A model generated the notes under the pieces. That model saw only the letters and a list, made by a program, of their open reading frames with translations. It did no database searches and was not told where the DNA came from. From the NCBI GenBank assembly GCA_905221605.1, contig CAJNDS010002115.1:501501-565500 (forward strand): a stretch of 64,000 nucleotides of DNA, read 5' to 3'. The translations under genes were made by a program, and so were the position numbers. Source of the stretch: Symbiodinium natans (taxonomy: Eukaryota; Sar; Dinophyceae; Suessiales; Symbiodiniaceae). Numbering within the stretch: the stretch's first letter is position 1; each line of letters opens with the position of its first letter. Below, piece after piece: positions 1 through 12,600 of this stretch.

Positions 1-960
1 CTGCAAGGCATTCCAAGCCGTTGTTTGCGACCCTACACCCTAAAACCCTCCAAAACCCCAAAAAAACCCAAAACCCAAAAACACTCAAACCCCCTAAAAC
101 CCTGTGAATCTCAAGCACCCCCCCCCCCCCCCCCCCACCCTAACTGTTGGAGGTGCTGGCAGAAAACCCTAAAACCCCAAAACCCTAGAAACCTCAAACC
201 CTAAAAGTCCCCCAAACCCCTAGAAGCCCTAAAACCCTAACAACCCCAAAACCCTAAAGCCCCAAAAGCCCTAAACCCTAAAAACCCGCAACCCTTAAAA
301 CCCTCAAACCCTCTACACCCTCAAACTCCCCAAGCCTAACCCCAAACCCCAAACCCCAAGCCCCAAGCCCCAAGCCCCTAAACCCTAAACCCTAAACCCC
401 AAAACCCTAAACCCTAAACCCGAGCCCCAACATGCCCCAACTTTTGGAGGTGCTCTGGCAGTGAGGGCGAAAACTCGCAGGCCTCGACCCTGAGCTGCAC
501 TTTGCAGGGAGACATTGCATGGGGGTTGGGGTTTAGGGTTGAGGGTTGAGGGTTGAGGGTTTAGGGTTTAGGGTTTAGGGTTTAGGGTTTAGGGTTTAGG
601 GGTAGATGTTCGTAGGGGTAGAAGTACCCCTAAATAAGGTTTAGGGTTTACAGGGTTCAAGTAACCCTAAGTGTCCACTTGGGCCTTCAAGCACGTCCTA
701 TATATGAATTCTTGGGCCCAGGTATATCATAATATTGTACATGGACCCTTAGGGCACTTCCCATGAACCTTCAAGCACGGTACCCCCGGCGCGGCATGTC
801 ATTACTGGTTGGATCCATGTTCCCGGAATTAAGGAGCAGTTGCTGAAGCCTTAGAGCCTCGTCTTGAGCCTCGTAAACCCGAAGCCTTGGGTTTAGGTTT
901 TAGGGTTTAGGGTTTAGGGTTTAGGGTTTAGGGTTTAGGGTTTAGGGTTGAGGGTGAAAT
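1..960. repeat. Degenerate telomere-like repeat region
   Basis: CCCTAAA-type heptamers dominate 1-425 with many variants (CCCCAAA, CCCTAGA, CCCCAAG), and TTTAGGG-type heptamers dominate 525-600 and 895-955. A C run lies at 118-136. No open frame looks coding. The same heptamer recurs through the whole window in both orientations, so this is not evidence that position 1 is a chromosome end. Confidence 0.85.
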
Positions 961-1138
961 CCAGAAGCAGATCCAAGGGGCCGGGTGTCACGCTGGGGCG
1001 CGACGGAAGAGGAGTCGAAGTAGCCTCGTGCCATGTTCTTTAAGTCTACCCGAACTTTGAAGTACAGGGGTCTTCGGAGTCTGCAGGTGAACTTCAACTA
1101 GATATGTCTTGATTTGTTGGCGGAGGCTTGTGTTGCAG

Positions 1139-1223
1139 GATACTGTGTCTTAACCCGGATCATATCATCGCGGCTGGAGCAAAGCATGGCGTCATTCTGC
1201 GCAAGATTGCTTTGAAGCAAAAG
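1139..1223 (+). CDS. Candidate internal exon, product unknown
   Basis: This stretch lies between an acceptor-like TTGCAG|G and a donor-like AAG|GTGATC and reads as about 28 codons with normal composition, including the string HIIAAGAKHGVILRK. It could be an N-terminal exon of the channel that starts further right, or part of another gene. I recognise no family. The surrounding sequence has no other clear coding signal. Confidence 0.35.
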
Positions 1224-3640
1224 GTGATCAACAATGCCTAATTTAGAATAGCATAGTGAGCTGACGAGGGGACTTGCTCCAGCGTCGGGGGTTGGCAACA
1301 GTACTCGTGATGGTATCTTCGTTCGCAGCACATGACCGCCTGATGTTCGAAAGCAGCACTTTGTTCAAGGGTGCCTCCATTTCCACATCCTCACCAGCGT
1401 ATTCCACATTCTGCCTGCGCCGGCACACACAAAAGGAAAGAAGCGCTGCCACGCACTTATAGCGTGAAGCAAAATCGGCCAGCTGACAGCTGCGTCCTGA
1501 GATGCGAAAGGGCAAACGGCGCACGGGGCATGCTGTGAGCGGCTGAATGCGCACAGATCTTTGACATCTCTGCCCACAAGCTTCTCCTGAAATGCGTGAT
1601 GGTTAATTATTAAACGGCGAAGAGATACAACGGGCAGAATGGCGTAGGAGAGGCACCACGCTTTGAGCTCAGGCTAGTTGTGCCAAGTCCTGCTTGCGTC
1701 CTGAAAATTGCGCGCCAACTCGGTCCAAATGTTTGCGTGCAGGGATTCGGATGCGGGCAGGTTCTTTCACACATAGCAGCACATCAAAGGCTCGGATTCG
1801 ACGCCAAGCACCGGCATCAAACATGCCTCCCTACATGCGCAGTCGAAGAAGGCTTGACCCCTACCATCTTCCATGCCACGCACAGCAGGCCCCACTCTAA
1901 GCATCTCCGAGCATGTCCTCCAGATAGTCCAGGTGCGGCTACTGTCCTTGGTGTATACAAGGAGGGACCCCTTACTATACTAACTGTAGTTAAGGGACTT
2001 AGAGCCTAACTTAGGATCCTTATAACCCATTTTAGGGTCCTCCTACCTCTACTTATAACTAGGGGGGCCCTCCTTATAGGCTTCGAACTGCGAGCCAACG
2101 CAAATGCGCTTCAGGAGACAGTGGAAGTCCTCCGGATGCGTGCCAAGAGCAACAAGGAGGGCCAAGAGCCCAAGGCAGCAGGGCTTCTTCGGGTTCTTTG
2201 GGGGGGCTTTAGGGCTTAAAAGGGGAAGCGCTGAAAGCCCTAGGCCCTAAACCCTAAACCCTAAACCTGCCTTAAGACTTGAGAACGGTACGTCTTGGAA
2301 TCTGGGTTGCCGAAACCGCGCCCTGAACCCCCCAGCGACCCTCCGAAGTCTATGGTCTGGGGACTTAGAAGTACCCTAAGGGCCCAAGACCCCCAAATAG
2401 AAGGCTTAGGGTCTTTGGGCCCAAAAAAAGAGAAGCCATAACAATGCGGTCTTGTTCCCTTAGGGGTAGGGTCGGTAACCTTTAACCTTTTTGGGGTGTT
2501 ATCCCTAAAACCCTAAACCCTAAAACCCTAAACCCTAAAACCCTAGACCCTAGACCCTAAACCACCCCCTATAGAATCCCAAAGGTGAACCTTTAGTTCC
2601 CCTTGGGAGAATGGACAACCAAGCACAACGGACTAAAGGAGGGACCCGTACAAGGGACCTTAGGGGCTGCGTTGGGGCTACTGGTGTAGAGAGATTCTAT
2701 AATTTACATAGGGAGCATCTTGGGGAATAAGTTCTAGGGGGTCCCTCCTTCTACCCCCGAATAAGGGGAGTCTAGGGCTCAAGATGGTTCTTAGGGAGGT
2801 TTAGGGTTTAGGGTTTAGGGTTTAGGGTTTAGGGTTCAGGGTTTAGGGTTTTGAGCTCTAAAGCTGTCCAGGCTGCGAAGCCGAAGCCCACCAGAAACCT
2901 ATGGAGGCGCCCAGAAGTAGGGAGGGCGAGACAGGGGGTGACTCGGGACCAGGGCTGGTGGGTGTAGGGTTTAGGGTTTAGGGTTTAGGGTTTAGGGTTT
3001 AGGGTTTGGAGTTTAGGGGTAGGTTTCTAGGAGTAGTGAAAGAAACAGGTTGGGGGATGTCTTTGTGAGCGTGCTGGAAAACAAGGAGTGGGGTGCATGA
3101 TGTAAGGGAGGAGGATGAGGATGTACAGGCTGATGGTGAGGAAATCCCTTCACCCCACACACGACATCTCGGGTTGCCCCGATGAGGCAAGTAGCTGTAA
3201 GCGCTGCAAACTGCATTCGCTTTCACAAAGTCTGTGTGGAGATCTTCCTTCCTTGTCAGACGACTGGATGTCCAGCATGTGGATAGAAGCCCGGTCGTAA
3301 ACGCCCTTTCGTAGCGTTGGGATGTTCATCTTCACGTTCGCGCCAAACGCTTGCGGCAGCCATTCAATTAAGAATCTCCCTTTTGGGGAACCAAGCCGCC
3401 ATTTGTAGAACCCAAGAGCGGAAGAAGGCCCTTCGGTCAGATAGAGTCAAATGTGCTCGATATCGGGCCAATATCGGGTTTGTCAGAGCCTCACCAAATT
3501 CAAATTGGTTCAAGATGCACACCAGGCGTTGGTCAGGGAATAGTGGTTGTCTGGCAGGGTTTGTTCAGTTTAGATGTCCGATCGAAGCTTACTCCCCAAG
3601 AGCTTGACCAAAGCTTCCAGTGTTCTTCAGCTTGTCGCAG
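1224..3640. other. Gene-poor stretch with telomere-like tracts and inverted repeats
   Basis: Holds telomere-like tracts at about 2240-2265, 2505-2565, 2805-2850 and 2965-3005, a family-G inverted repeat (2474-2622), and short stretches at 1680-1760 and 3115-3300 that are open in one frame but resemble no family. Nothing convincing as a gene was found. Confidence 0.5.
2474..2622. repeat. Inverted-repeat element, family G copy 1
   Basis: Left arm GGTAACCTTTAACCTTTTTG pairs with a right arm containing CAAAGGTGAACCTTTAG, and the element ends in GGACAACCAAG. The middle is filled with CCCTAAA heptamers. Similar copies lie at about 60349-60545 and 62729-62817; the first of these ends exactly at a splice acceptor of the RCC1-like gene. 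Confidence 0.6.
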
Positions 3641-3684
3641 GCGGATGATCGAACATCCCTGGTTTGACAGAGCTTTGGGCAGCA
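3641..3684 (+). CDS. Channel 1 exon: pre-S1 helix
   Basis: Acceptor CGCAG|G, donor A|GTTGGT. Encodes RMIEHPWFDRALGS, the usual amphipathic lead-in to S1 in this family. It ends in phase 1 and joins the next exon to give an arginine codon without breaking the frame. Confidence 0.6.
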
Positions 3685-6600
3685 GTTGGTCGCGTTTCAA
3701 CTAGGTAGCCCTCCCCCTCCCGGACGTTTCAGGGTGTCCCCTTATTGGCTTTAAGAGGATCATGTTTAGGAATGTTTGTCAGGAGGCTTAAAAGCCTCAT
3801 AAGCTGTAAGCCCTGCTCCCCTAAGAGGCTTGTACTTGGAGGCCAAGCTGGCCACTGCCAACATGGCCAGTTCGGGTTGTTTATCGGTTTAGGGTTTACA
3901 GGGTTTACAGGGTTTATAGGGTTTACAGGGTTTATAGGGTTTATAGGGTTTATAGGGTTAAGAAGGGTTGCTTGGGGTTAGTTAGGGGTTTTTTGGGGTT
4001 TAAGACTTTATTTTCAAAGCCACGGCGGGCCCCCTTCAAAATCTGAGTCAAGGAATTTTCGCATTCATGATCCTCGTCAGCTCCGTGGCTGTGGGCGCAG
4101 AAGTCGAGTACACGGCATCTGGACTGCAAAAAGAAGATGTAAGGCGAGGTCGCGGGTTTTTAGGTCCGTAGCTGCAGACCTTGAGACCGGCACTGACCCC
4201 CAACAGCCGTTTTCACTGGATGATCTCGGGTTTCGGCTGAGCATCTGAACCCGGACGGGCTTGCATGCATGAGCCTGTGTAGGAGAAATGGTTTGGTGTT
4301 TGAGGACGGGAGCAAGCAGCTTCCGACTTCTGGTTGTCCTTGCATCACCGCACCTAGTCTAGGTCTGAGGCACTCATGTTGAGGGAATATAGGGGAATTT
4401 CAGAAGACTTAACATGCTAGTCGTTCCATTTGCTGCCTGTTTTTTGTTTTTGTTTACGATATTCATCTGGCATTGTTCCTACTGCGCTGTTGCTCACATT
4501 CCTTCCTAAACCCTAAACCCTAAACCCTAGACCCTAAGCTTTTCGGTCCTCTTCTCCCAGCATGTTTTCTCAGAATTCTCTTGTCTCGACTCCTCGACCC
4601 CCTAGGCTGCAAAGAATCCGCACGCAGTTCCCACAAAAAGAAGTCCTCAAGGGTTTAGGGTTTACTGTTGAGGGTTTCAAATTTCAAATGCCCTAAACTC
4701 AAAAAATCAGCGAAGGCTCTAAACCAGTCGCGCTCAGTTTGCTCGGACACCGGAGACAGCACTGAGTAAAGACCCACAACGTGGCAGCCCAGTGGTGCCC
4801 TTTACCCTTTTTTGGGTTCTGGGTTCCCTTATGAAGTGACCACCCAAAAAAGGGTACCCGTATGATAATGTGATCACTGGGCTACCAAGAAACCCATAAA
4901 CCCTAAACCCTTTTTATGGTATGGTTTTTCTGGGCTACTAAGTAAACCACGTGAGAACACCTGCGCCTTGTGAGTCCACGGCCATGTCCAACGAGCTCCC
5001 CGCTGTCTTTGCTGGCCTGCAGCAACTCGGAGGCAAAACCCTAAACCCTAAAACCCTAAACCCTAAACCCTAAATGGTATGGTCACTTCTCTAAACTCTG
5101 GTCCCCCTTTTTGGGTACCCTACAAACTAGGGGCCTTACAATTAGGACTGCAAAAGGGGCCATGATTTGGAGAACTGACCTAATGTAAATGGCCGTTGGG
5201 GAGAGGCCCTTGAGCTTCTGCACCTGGGCATACCTGGGCATTCTTTTTGGCAACCACTCCGTCGTAGGTTGCACGGCAATTCTTGCAAGAATTCTTCGGA
5301 AGTCTGCCGGAAGGCAGGTCGGATCTGGCAGGAACACGCCAACCACAAGGGCTTGGCGCGAGCAACACCCTGGACCATCTCAGTACTTGGAAACCCTCCT
5401 CCCAAAACGCCCTGCAGCCCGTGATCTCCTACACACACCAGTCGAACACGTAGAACTTGGAATTCAGTTCCTCGGAACCAAGCGCTTTACGAAGGATCCT
5501 CTTCTTCGTGGCCTTCCTCGTGGAGCTCTCAATCCGCCTGTTAGCCTTTGGAAAGAACTTCTTCTTCGCTTTCGACCGGGCCTGAGTACTGATCCCTAAA
5601 CCCTAAACCCTAAACCCTGCAAAGCCCCAAGCCGCGACGGCCCTGAGGCTGCAGGGCTCAGGGCGTTTTGTATGCTTGGTAGCCCAGCGGTACCCTTTAC
5701 CCTTTTTTTTTGGTTCTTGGTTCCCTTATACTTATAGAATCACCAACCCCCAAAAAGGGTGCCCTTATTACAATATGGTTACTGGGTTACCAAGTATGAC
5801 TCTGTGGCTTGAGGGTGTGAGATGGTGGTGAGTCGCTCGCTCGCTGAACATGCGGGACAGTTTGGGTTTGTCTTTGGGCTGGGGGGAGGAGTCAAGGGGT
5901 AGTGGTGTGCAGCGGCTAAGCAGCCCAGGATCTTCCTCTTGGAACCGATTTGACAAAGCCCCATCTTTTTTTTAAATCACCGTTTGTTGACAGGCAGCCT
6001 CCCGATTGCAATTGCATGGGGGTGAACAAGATGTTTTCATGTGCTGTCTTTCAGCTTGCGTTTCTTGTTGGCCTGAGGATGCTGGATGGAACATTTTCGA
6101 TCTCATTGTTGTCATCTTTGCAGGAGTCGAGGCCATTGCATGATCCACGTTTTGCCGGATGCTGCTGAAAATTAGTCAACCCTTTGTGACTAAAACTTGC
6201 GTGTGTTCTGTCAGAGTGTCACAAGCAGATTTGTCTTGAGAACAACCGATGGTAACAAAGACCTGCTGCGGTTTACGCTGCAGTCACCCTTTCCGTTTCT
6301 GCTGCCAGCTTCTGGCCACGCTCCTTTTCGCAAACAACCATCCGTTCCTTTCTGTTGACCCTTGGCAAGCATTCGGGCCGTGATAATGATGGGGTTTGCC
6401 GCCGGTTTGCGAATGAGGGGGATAAAGGGTTGGCAATAATTCCAAGCAGGAAGCAACCATCAAACCCCAAACCCTAAACCCTCAAGCCTAAACCCTATAC
6501 TAGTCCTTCATAAGGACTCTAGTACCGCCTATTGTCATGCCTACTAAGGACACCCTAAACCCTAAACCCTAAACAGGGATTATACTACCCCCCCCCCCCC

Positions 6601-9600
6601 CCCCCCCAATATAATTTTATTCCCGATGAAGGACTGTTAGTATAAGGGGGAACATGCCAACCCTCAAACCTTTAACCCAAAGGGGCCCGAAACCGGGATA
6701 GGGATCAAAAAACAAACTAGAAAGGATCAACCGCAAATTTAAAAAGGATCAAAAACCTAAACCCTAGGCCCTAAACCCTGAACCCTGAACCCTGAACCGT
6801 AAACCCTAAACCCTAGACCCGAAACCCTAAACCCTAAACCCTCGGCTGTTAATTTGTTTTGTCCTTTTAGTTTTTTTGATCCGGCAGCCTCCGCAACCCT
6901 GCACCCAAAGGATGACTTGGGAGGGTTTAGGGTTTAGGATTTAGGGTTTAGGGTTCTGAGACAAAGCCTGTGCAAAATAGGGTTTAGGGTTTAGGGTTTA
7001 GGGGGGTTCCCGCTTGCCTCACTTCACGGCCTCAGCTTCTGCGGGATTTGCCTCATGGCTGCGACATTCTTCCCTAGAGCCCGATCCCAGAGAGTCAGGG
7101 AGACTCCTGTGCTGCGGAAAGGCCCTAAGCACCCTGAGATTCCTCTTAAGCCGAAAGCCCCGTGTGTTCTGCGCGCCAGGACCGGGAACATCCTGAAACA
7201 AAGCATGGTTCATGCTTTCGATCGGTGTAGTGCTCACTTCCTTGGCTTAGAAGTTTGGTTCTTTCATCGCTGCCCTTGTATGCGCAAGGGGTTCCCAAAG
7301 GAGATCCCAATTCTGCAGTTTGGCTGAGGTGCGCATGATCCGGGTTGCAACTTGGTGGCGCTGTGAGGGAGTGCGCAAACTCTAGCAAAGCCCGTAATAA
7401 AGCCTATATTCAGGCCTTGTCTCATCACACGTATAGACAAGATGTGAGTCAACTACATTTCTAGAAGCAAGAGATTTAAGAATGCTAGCGATGTCAGAGT
7501 GAGAATATCTAATATATATCTTATAAGCATCACTCTTCCATCGCCCTAACATCTGAATGATATGAAAGGGAACGCCACGACGTGCATAAGACGTCGCACC
7601 ACCATCTTTGGTTGAGTATAAAGGATAATCTTGCAAGTTCAACTGCATATCATGAATGAAGCGAGCATATCTTTGCCGCAAATTATAACCCTAAACCCTA
7701 AACCCTGAACCCTAAACCCTAAACCCTAAACCCTGCCACCCCAAGGAACGCCATGCTCCAAATTCCTAAGCCTCGGATTCCAGGTTCTTAGTCGGGAATG
7801 AGGGAATGAGGCAATTACCCTATGCAATCCCTTAAAGGGTATATACAAGGTACCCTATATAATCCCTTAAAGGGTATATTATACATATATATATATGGTA
7901 CCCTATATAACCCCTTAAAGGGTATATACAAGGTACCCTATATACTCCCTTAAAGGGTATACATAGGGCCCCAATTCCCTCATTCCCCACTCAGAACCAG
8001 GGGATAATGAGGGGGAGCCCTGGGACCCTTGAGTCCGTCAGGTGGTCCGCAAAGCAGATGAACAACAAAAATGCGACCCACATGAGTGAAACGTCGAGCC
8101 CTAAACCCTAAACCCTAAACCCTAAACCCTAAACCCTAAACCCTAAACCCTAAACCCTAAACCCTAAACCCTAATCGAGTTGAGGGGTTTCCCAATTTGA
8201 GGTTTGCTGTAGGTTTTTCCGGGGTGAGAGTCGACGACTTGGCGGCCAGGATTTCTCCAGAGCAGCCTGTGTGCCAGGGAACTGTCCTTTCGCTCTCTGG
8301 GTAGCTTTGCTCATCGACCTTTGGTTGTGACGAAGATTTAGGTGTTTACTCGGAACCCTAACCCATCCTAACCCTAAACCCTACTTGGAGGTTCGCGGGT
8401 AGTTACAAGCGGGGATACAAGTAGGTATAACTAGAACAGGTTATAACCTTATTAAGGGCACTTATAACTTATAACGCTACCTAGAAACCCTAAACCCTAA
8501 AGCCTTCATCCCTCGACCTTAAAGCTGCAGATGTCTGCAGGCTCGTTTTGCGCGCATCATTCGCGTCGTACGCTTTCTGCGACAGCTGCGTGCCTTCGGC
8601 AGCGGGTTGGGGGGTGTTTGGCTTAGGGTACAGTGCCTTTAGGGTGTGGAGCCGTTAGTTGTGGAGTTCAGGGGGTTGGGCGGGCTTGGGGTTCAGGGTT
8701 GAGGGTTTTTGAAGTTACAGTTTGGGGGATGTTTGTAGGGGCACATGGGATTCAGACGCTACTGGCCCAGTTTGGCGGAAGGAGTTCCCAAGTCATACTC
8801 GGATGGGCCCTAGACCCCAAACCACAAGACCCCAAACCACAAGAATCCTGTAACCCTAGAACCCTAGAAAACCTAAGCCCTAGACCCAAACCAACAAAAT
8901 CCTGCAACCCTTTTGACCCTATAAGCCCTAAACCTAGACCTAAAGTACCAGACAGCTGAAGACCATAAGGAGCCCACAGCCTTGACCTTGCAAATCATAA
9001 CCTCGCCACGAAGCACCAGACCAGGCGTTTGGGATGCTCCCCCTTATACGAACGGTCCTGAATAGGGATAAAAGCCCTACTAAGAATTGTTAGTAAAAGG
9101 GGTATACTAACAGTCCTTCATAGGGATGATAGTACCTATTATAATCCCCATTAAGGGTTGTTAGTAAAAGGGGGAACATCCCGACCAGGCGTCATGGTGT
9201 ACACGCTCTTCGGAACGCTCCCGAGCCTCTTCTGGAGCGGTGTGACTTCGGTGCACTGGACATGGGCCAAAGCTCGATGTAGTCTTGTACGGTTCCGAGG
9301 CAGACACCTCAGGCCCCATATAGGCCCCTAGATTGAACCCGACATGAGCACGACAGCACCTCGAGCCTAATTCCGCCGATTGCAAAGCCAAAGCACGGTG
9401 CCCCGCAGGAGGTGGCTCTGGCTTCTTTTGTGAAGGGTTGCTTTTGAGGGGCTCGGGGCACCACTTCTGAGCGAGTGCAAGGTCAAGGCCCCGTTTACGC
9501 AGCCCGAGCTTCTTGAAACCCTAAACCCTATAACCCCAAACCCCCAAAGCTAAACCCATGGTGAGTGCCGAGGTGCTCATGGGGATCATCTTATACCTGT

Positions 9601-12600
9601 TCGCCACGACAATGACCCAGGCGGTTCTGGAACACTTGATAGTGCAACCGCTTCCGCTGAACGAGGAGCCATGGCACATTTAAGACAAGAGCACGCCTTG
9701 TGGGCAGAGGGGCAGGGCGTTTTGGGGCTTTGTATTCAACCCTAAACCCCTAAACCCCCACACCCCTACAAATGCCAAACCTCTAAACCCCCAAACCCCA
9801 AGCCCCTAAACCACGAAGCCGTCTCTTTCAGGACCAGGTGGCTCTGCGGGATGTTTTTGGCACCACCATAAGGACCGCATCACGGCGGCAGAGTGTGTCA
9901 GGGCTCGTATCCTTAGACCCAAAGGGACACAAGGCTTGAGGATTATGGTTAACAGTAGGGTTTAGGGTTTACGGCCTGTTTAGGGATGCCAGTCGGAGAA
10001 CGGGGTCCTGAACCAAAAATCCAACATCTTAGATTTAGGTCAGGGCGGGCCCCGGGAACATGCAGCAGAAGCCCTGAAATGCCAATCCGCGTCGAGACAA
10101 GGATTCAGCCCCTGAAACCCCAGAGTTCAGTTCCCTAAAGTAGAAGCCATCGCCCCGAGAGAAGAAGAAATTCGAGGCCTATTTTCTTTTCCAAGCGGTC
10201 TCCGGTGGCACCAACTGGGCACGGGATGTGCAACTCCTGTTCCAGCTCGAGAGACTTGGCGAAGGGGATTTAAGCTCCATGCTGCAAAAAAAGGTGCAAA
10301 ACCCCAAACCCCAAAACCCTAATCAGCCCAGGGCCGGGGTGACTGAGAGTTAGCATCACATTTTGGACGCCGTTACGCAAGGCTTTGGGATGCTTGAGGC
10401 TTTCAGAGTCAACCAGGCCCGCGCAAACGTCCGCCAATGGTTGTTTCGAAGGGCAGCTTAGAAAGCCCAGAGCTCGGGTTTTCAGTGCTTAGGGTGTAGA
10501 GGTTAGGCCCCTACACAGCAACAGTCTGCACAAGAGAATAGGGGCCCTATTGACTTTTACCCTGCGAAACTATTGTTACAGCTTGGATGCTTCACCCAAG
10601 TCTTTGGGGTGTGCATGTCAGTTTCGGCATTGCTTCCTGACAAAGCCGAGGATCATTTATGCCGCTCGGCTGCCTTGGACATAGTCAGGCTTTGTCATCT
10701 ACTGATGCTCGAGAGGAATACAGCCATCGATTCATATATATATATATACATATATGTATATACATATACATATGTAAATATAGTCCGGCTTCAGGGTTTA
10801 TGGTAAAGGGTTTAGGGTTTAGGGTTTAGGGCTTAGGGTTTAGGGTTTAGGGTTCATGGGTAGCTATAAGTGCTTAAATCTACCCATGAGCCTCCAAGTA
10901 GGGGTCTCCAGTATGCTGCACGTTGCAATGGCTTTGTCTCGTCTCCTGCAATCAGGTCTTCGTGTTCATCATCTACGTGATGATAACGGCCTTCGCGCTG
11001 CTGACGCTGGGCTTTCTTTGACCGTTCTGGCATTGCATGTTGAGATGCAGAAGTGTAAGCCGTCTTCTTCCTTTCTTTGAGACAAGCCGCAATAGTTTAG
11101 CTTCAGCTGCAGCTTCAAACTCCGAAGGAATGTGGTGACCGGATTTTTCTGCTGCTTGGTGTCCATGGGTAGGTGATTGAGACCAGAAGCGAGAGACGGG
11201 TTGGAGTTATCGAGCTGTTGGATATGGTGGAGTTGACAGTTGTGTTTTGGTGTAGCGGCCCAAAGTGCCGACGAATTCGGGGGCTTATGCCCTCACTAGT
11301 CTGCAGGTTTGGTGTTGCAGGAGGGGTTCATTGGGCGAATCTGACGTTGTCTTCATGCGAAAAGCCAGCACGGCACCGGCTGGTGCATGTTCTCCGACAC
11401 TTCTACACCCCGTGCTCATCTGAGCCCCAACACCCCTATGTTTCTAGGACCGCCAAAAGAGTATACCCAAGCGCAAGGAGAAACTTAAGTTCATGGGTTC
11501 CCCTACTACCCCCCTCTATACTACCCCCCCTAGGTTGCCCCCTTAAAAAACCTTAATTAGGCTAAATTATCCTTGAATAGCCTTAATTGATTACTTAAGT
11601 ACCACCTGCCAGTTGGGCGCCTGGGGTTCGCCGGGAGTTTATTCGAGGTGAGAGTGCCATCGAGATGGCGGCAGCTGACAGAGGCTGTTCAGGGGTCAGA
11701 GACTCCCAAAATCGCCCAAACAGGCTGAGGTTTAGGGTTTAGGGTTTAGGGTTTAGGGTTTAGGGTTTAGGGTTTAGGGTTTAGGGTTTATAAGGTTTAG
11801 GGTTTATAAGGTTTGGGGTTTAGGGTTGGATCCATTTTTGGGTTTGTGTTTAGCCATCCCAGGCTTTTGCAGGGGGACACGGCTCAGGGCTTCTTGGGCC
11901 GGGCGTTCTCACGGTTTAGCGCTTATCGAGCTTGGCCCCTGGAAGAATGAGGGCCTTCTGGCTTGCATGTGCGGTTTAGGAAGTTTAGGGTTAAGGGTTT
12001 AGTTGGGGGTTTGGGGTTTAGGGTTGTCTGGTGGGCAGGTTCACAAGCTCTCACTCCCACGACGTCCAACCTGGCAAGCCCGGAAAAACCTGCACAGGCT
12101 CTAAACCTCAATCAGACCCTCAACTTCTGTTGTCATGAAGTTTTTTTCTGCACTGCCGCCAGAGTCATCCTTTCCAAGCCCTATAAAGGCCGATTAAATA
12201 AACGCATGACAGCCTTCAGAGTCCTCAATCCAAGGTTCCCACATGGCCAAAACGATGCCTCAATTCTCATTCAAAAGAGGGGTTTGCAAGGATCTCACCT
12301 TCAAGGCATTTGCGTTTTTGGCTCCGTTGTTGCCGTTCTTTTTTTAAGGAGAGATTATAGGGGCCCTCCGTACACCGCCTCACCCTGATATGTTCCTCAG
12401 GGCATGAGGATGCTTAGTAGGGTCTAAGCTTGTGCTTTTGGGGGTGGGTCAGCCTGTGATTCAGGCCTTTCAGTTTCACGGCTTTGGGCATGAGCCGGTT
12501 GTTGCGTTGTACAGTTTTCTCAAAAGTATTAACATACTCATACAATAGTTTGACATATGATATTGTTATCAGATAGTGGTATCATAATGTAGTAAGAATC

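Noticed and set aside
1-600. Possible true chromosome end at position 1
   Set aside because: The heptamers are highly degenerate and mixed in orientation, and equal or longer tracts occur throughout the window, so nothing marks this as a telomere.
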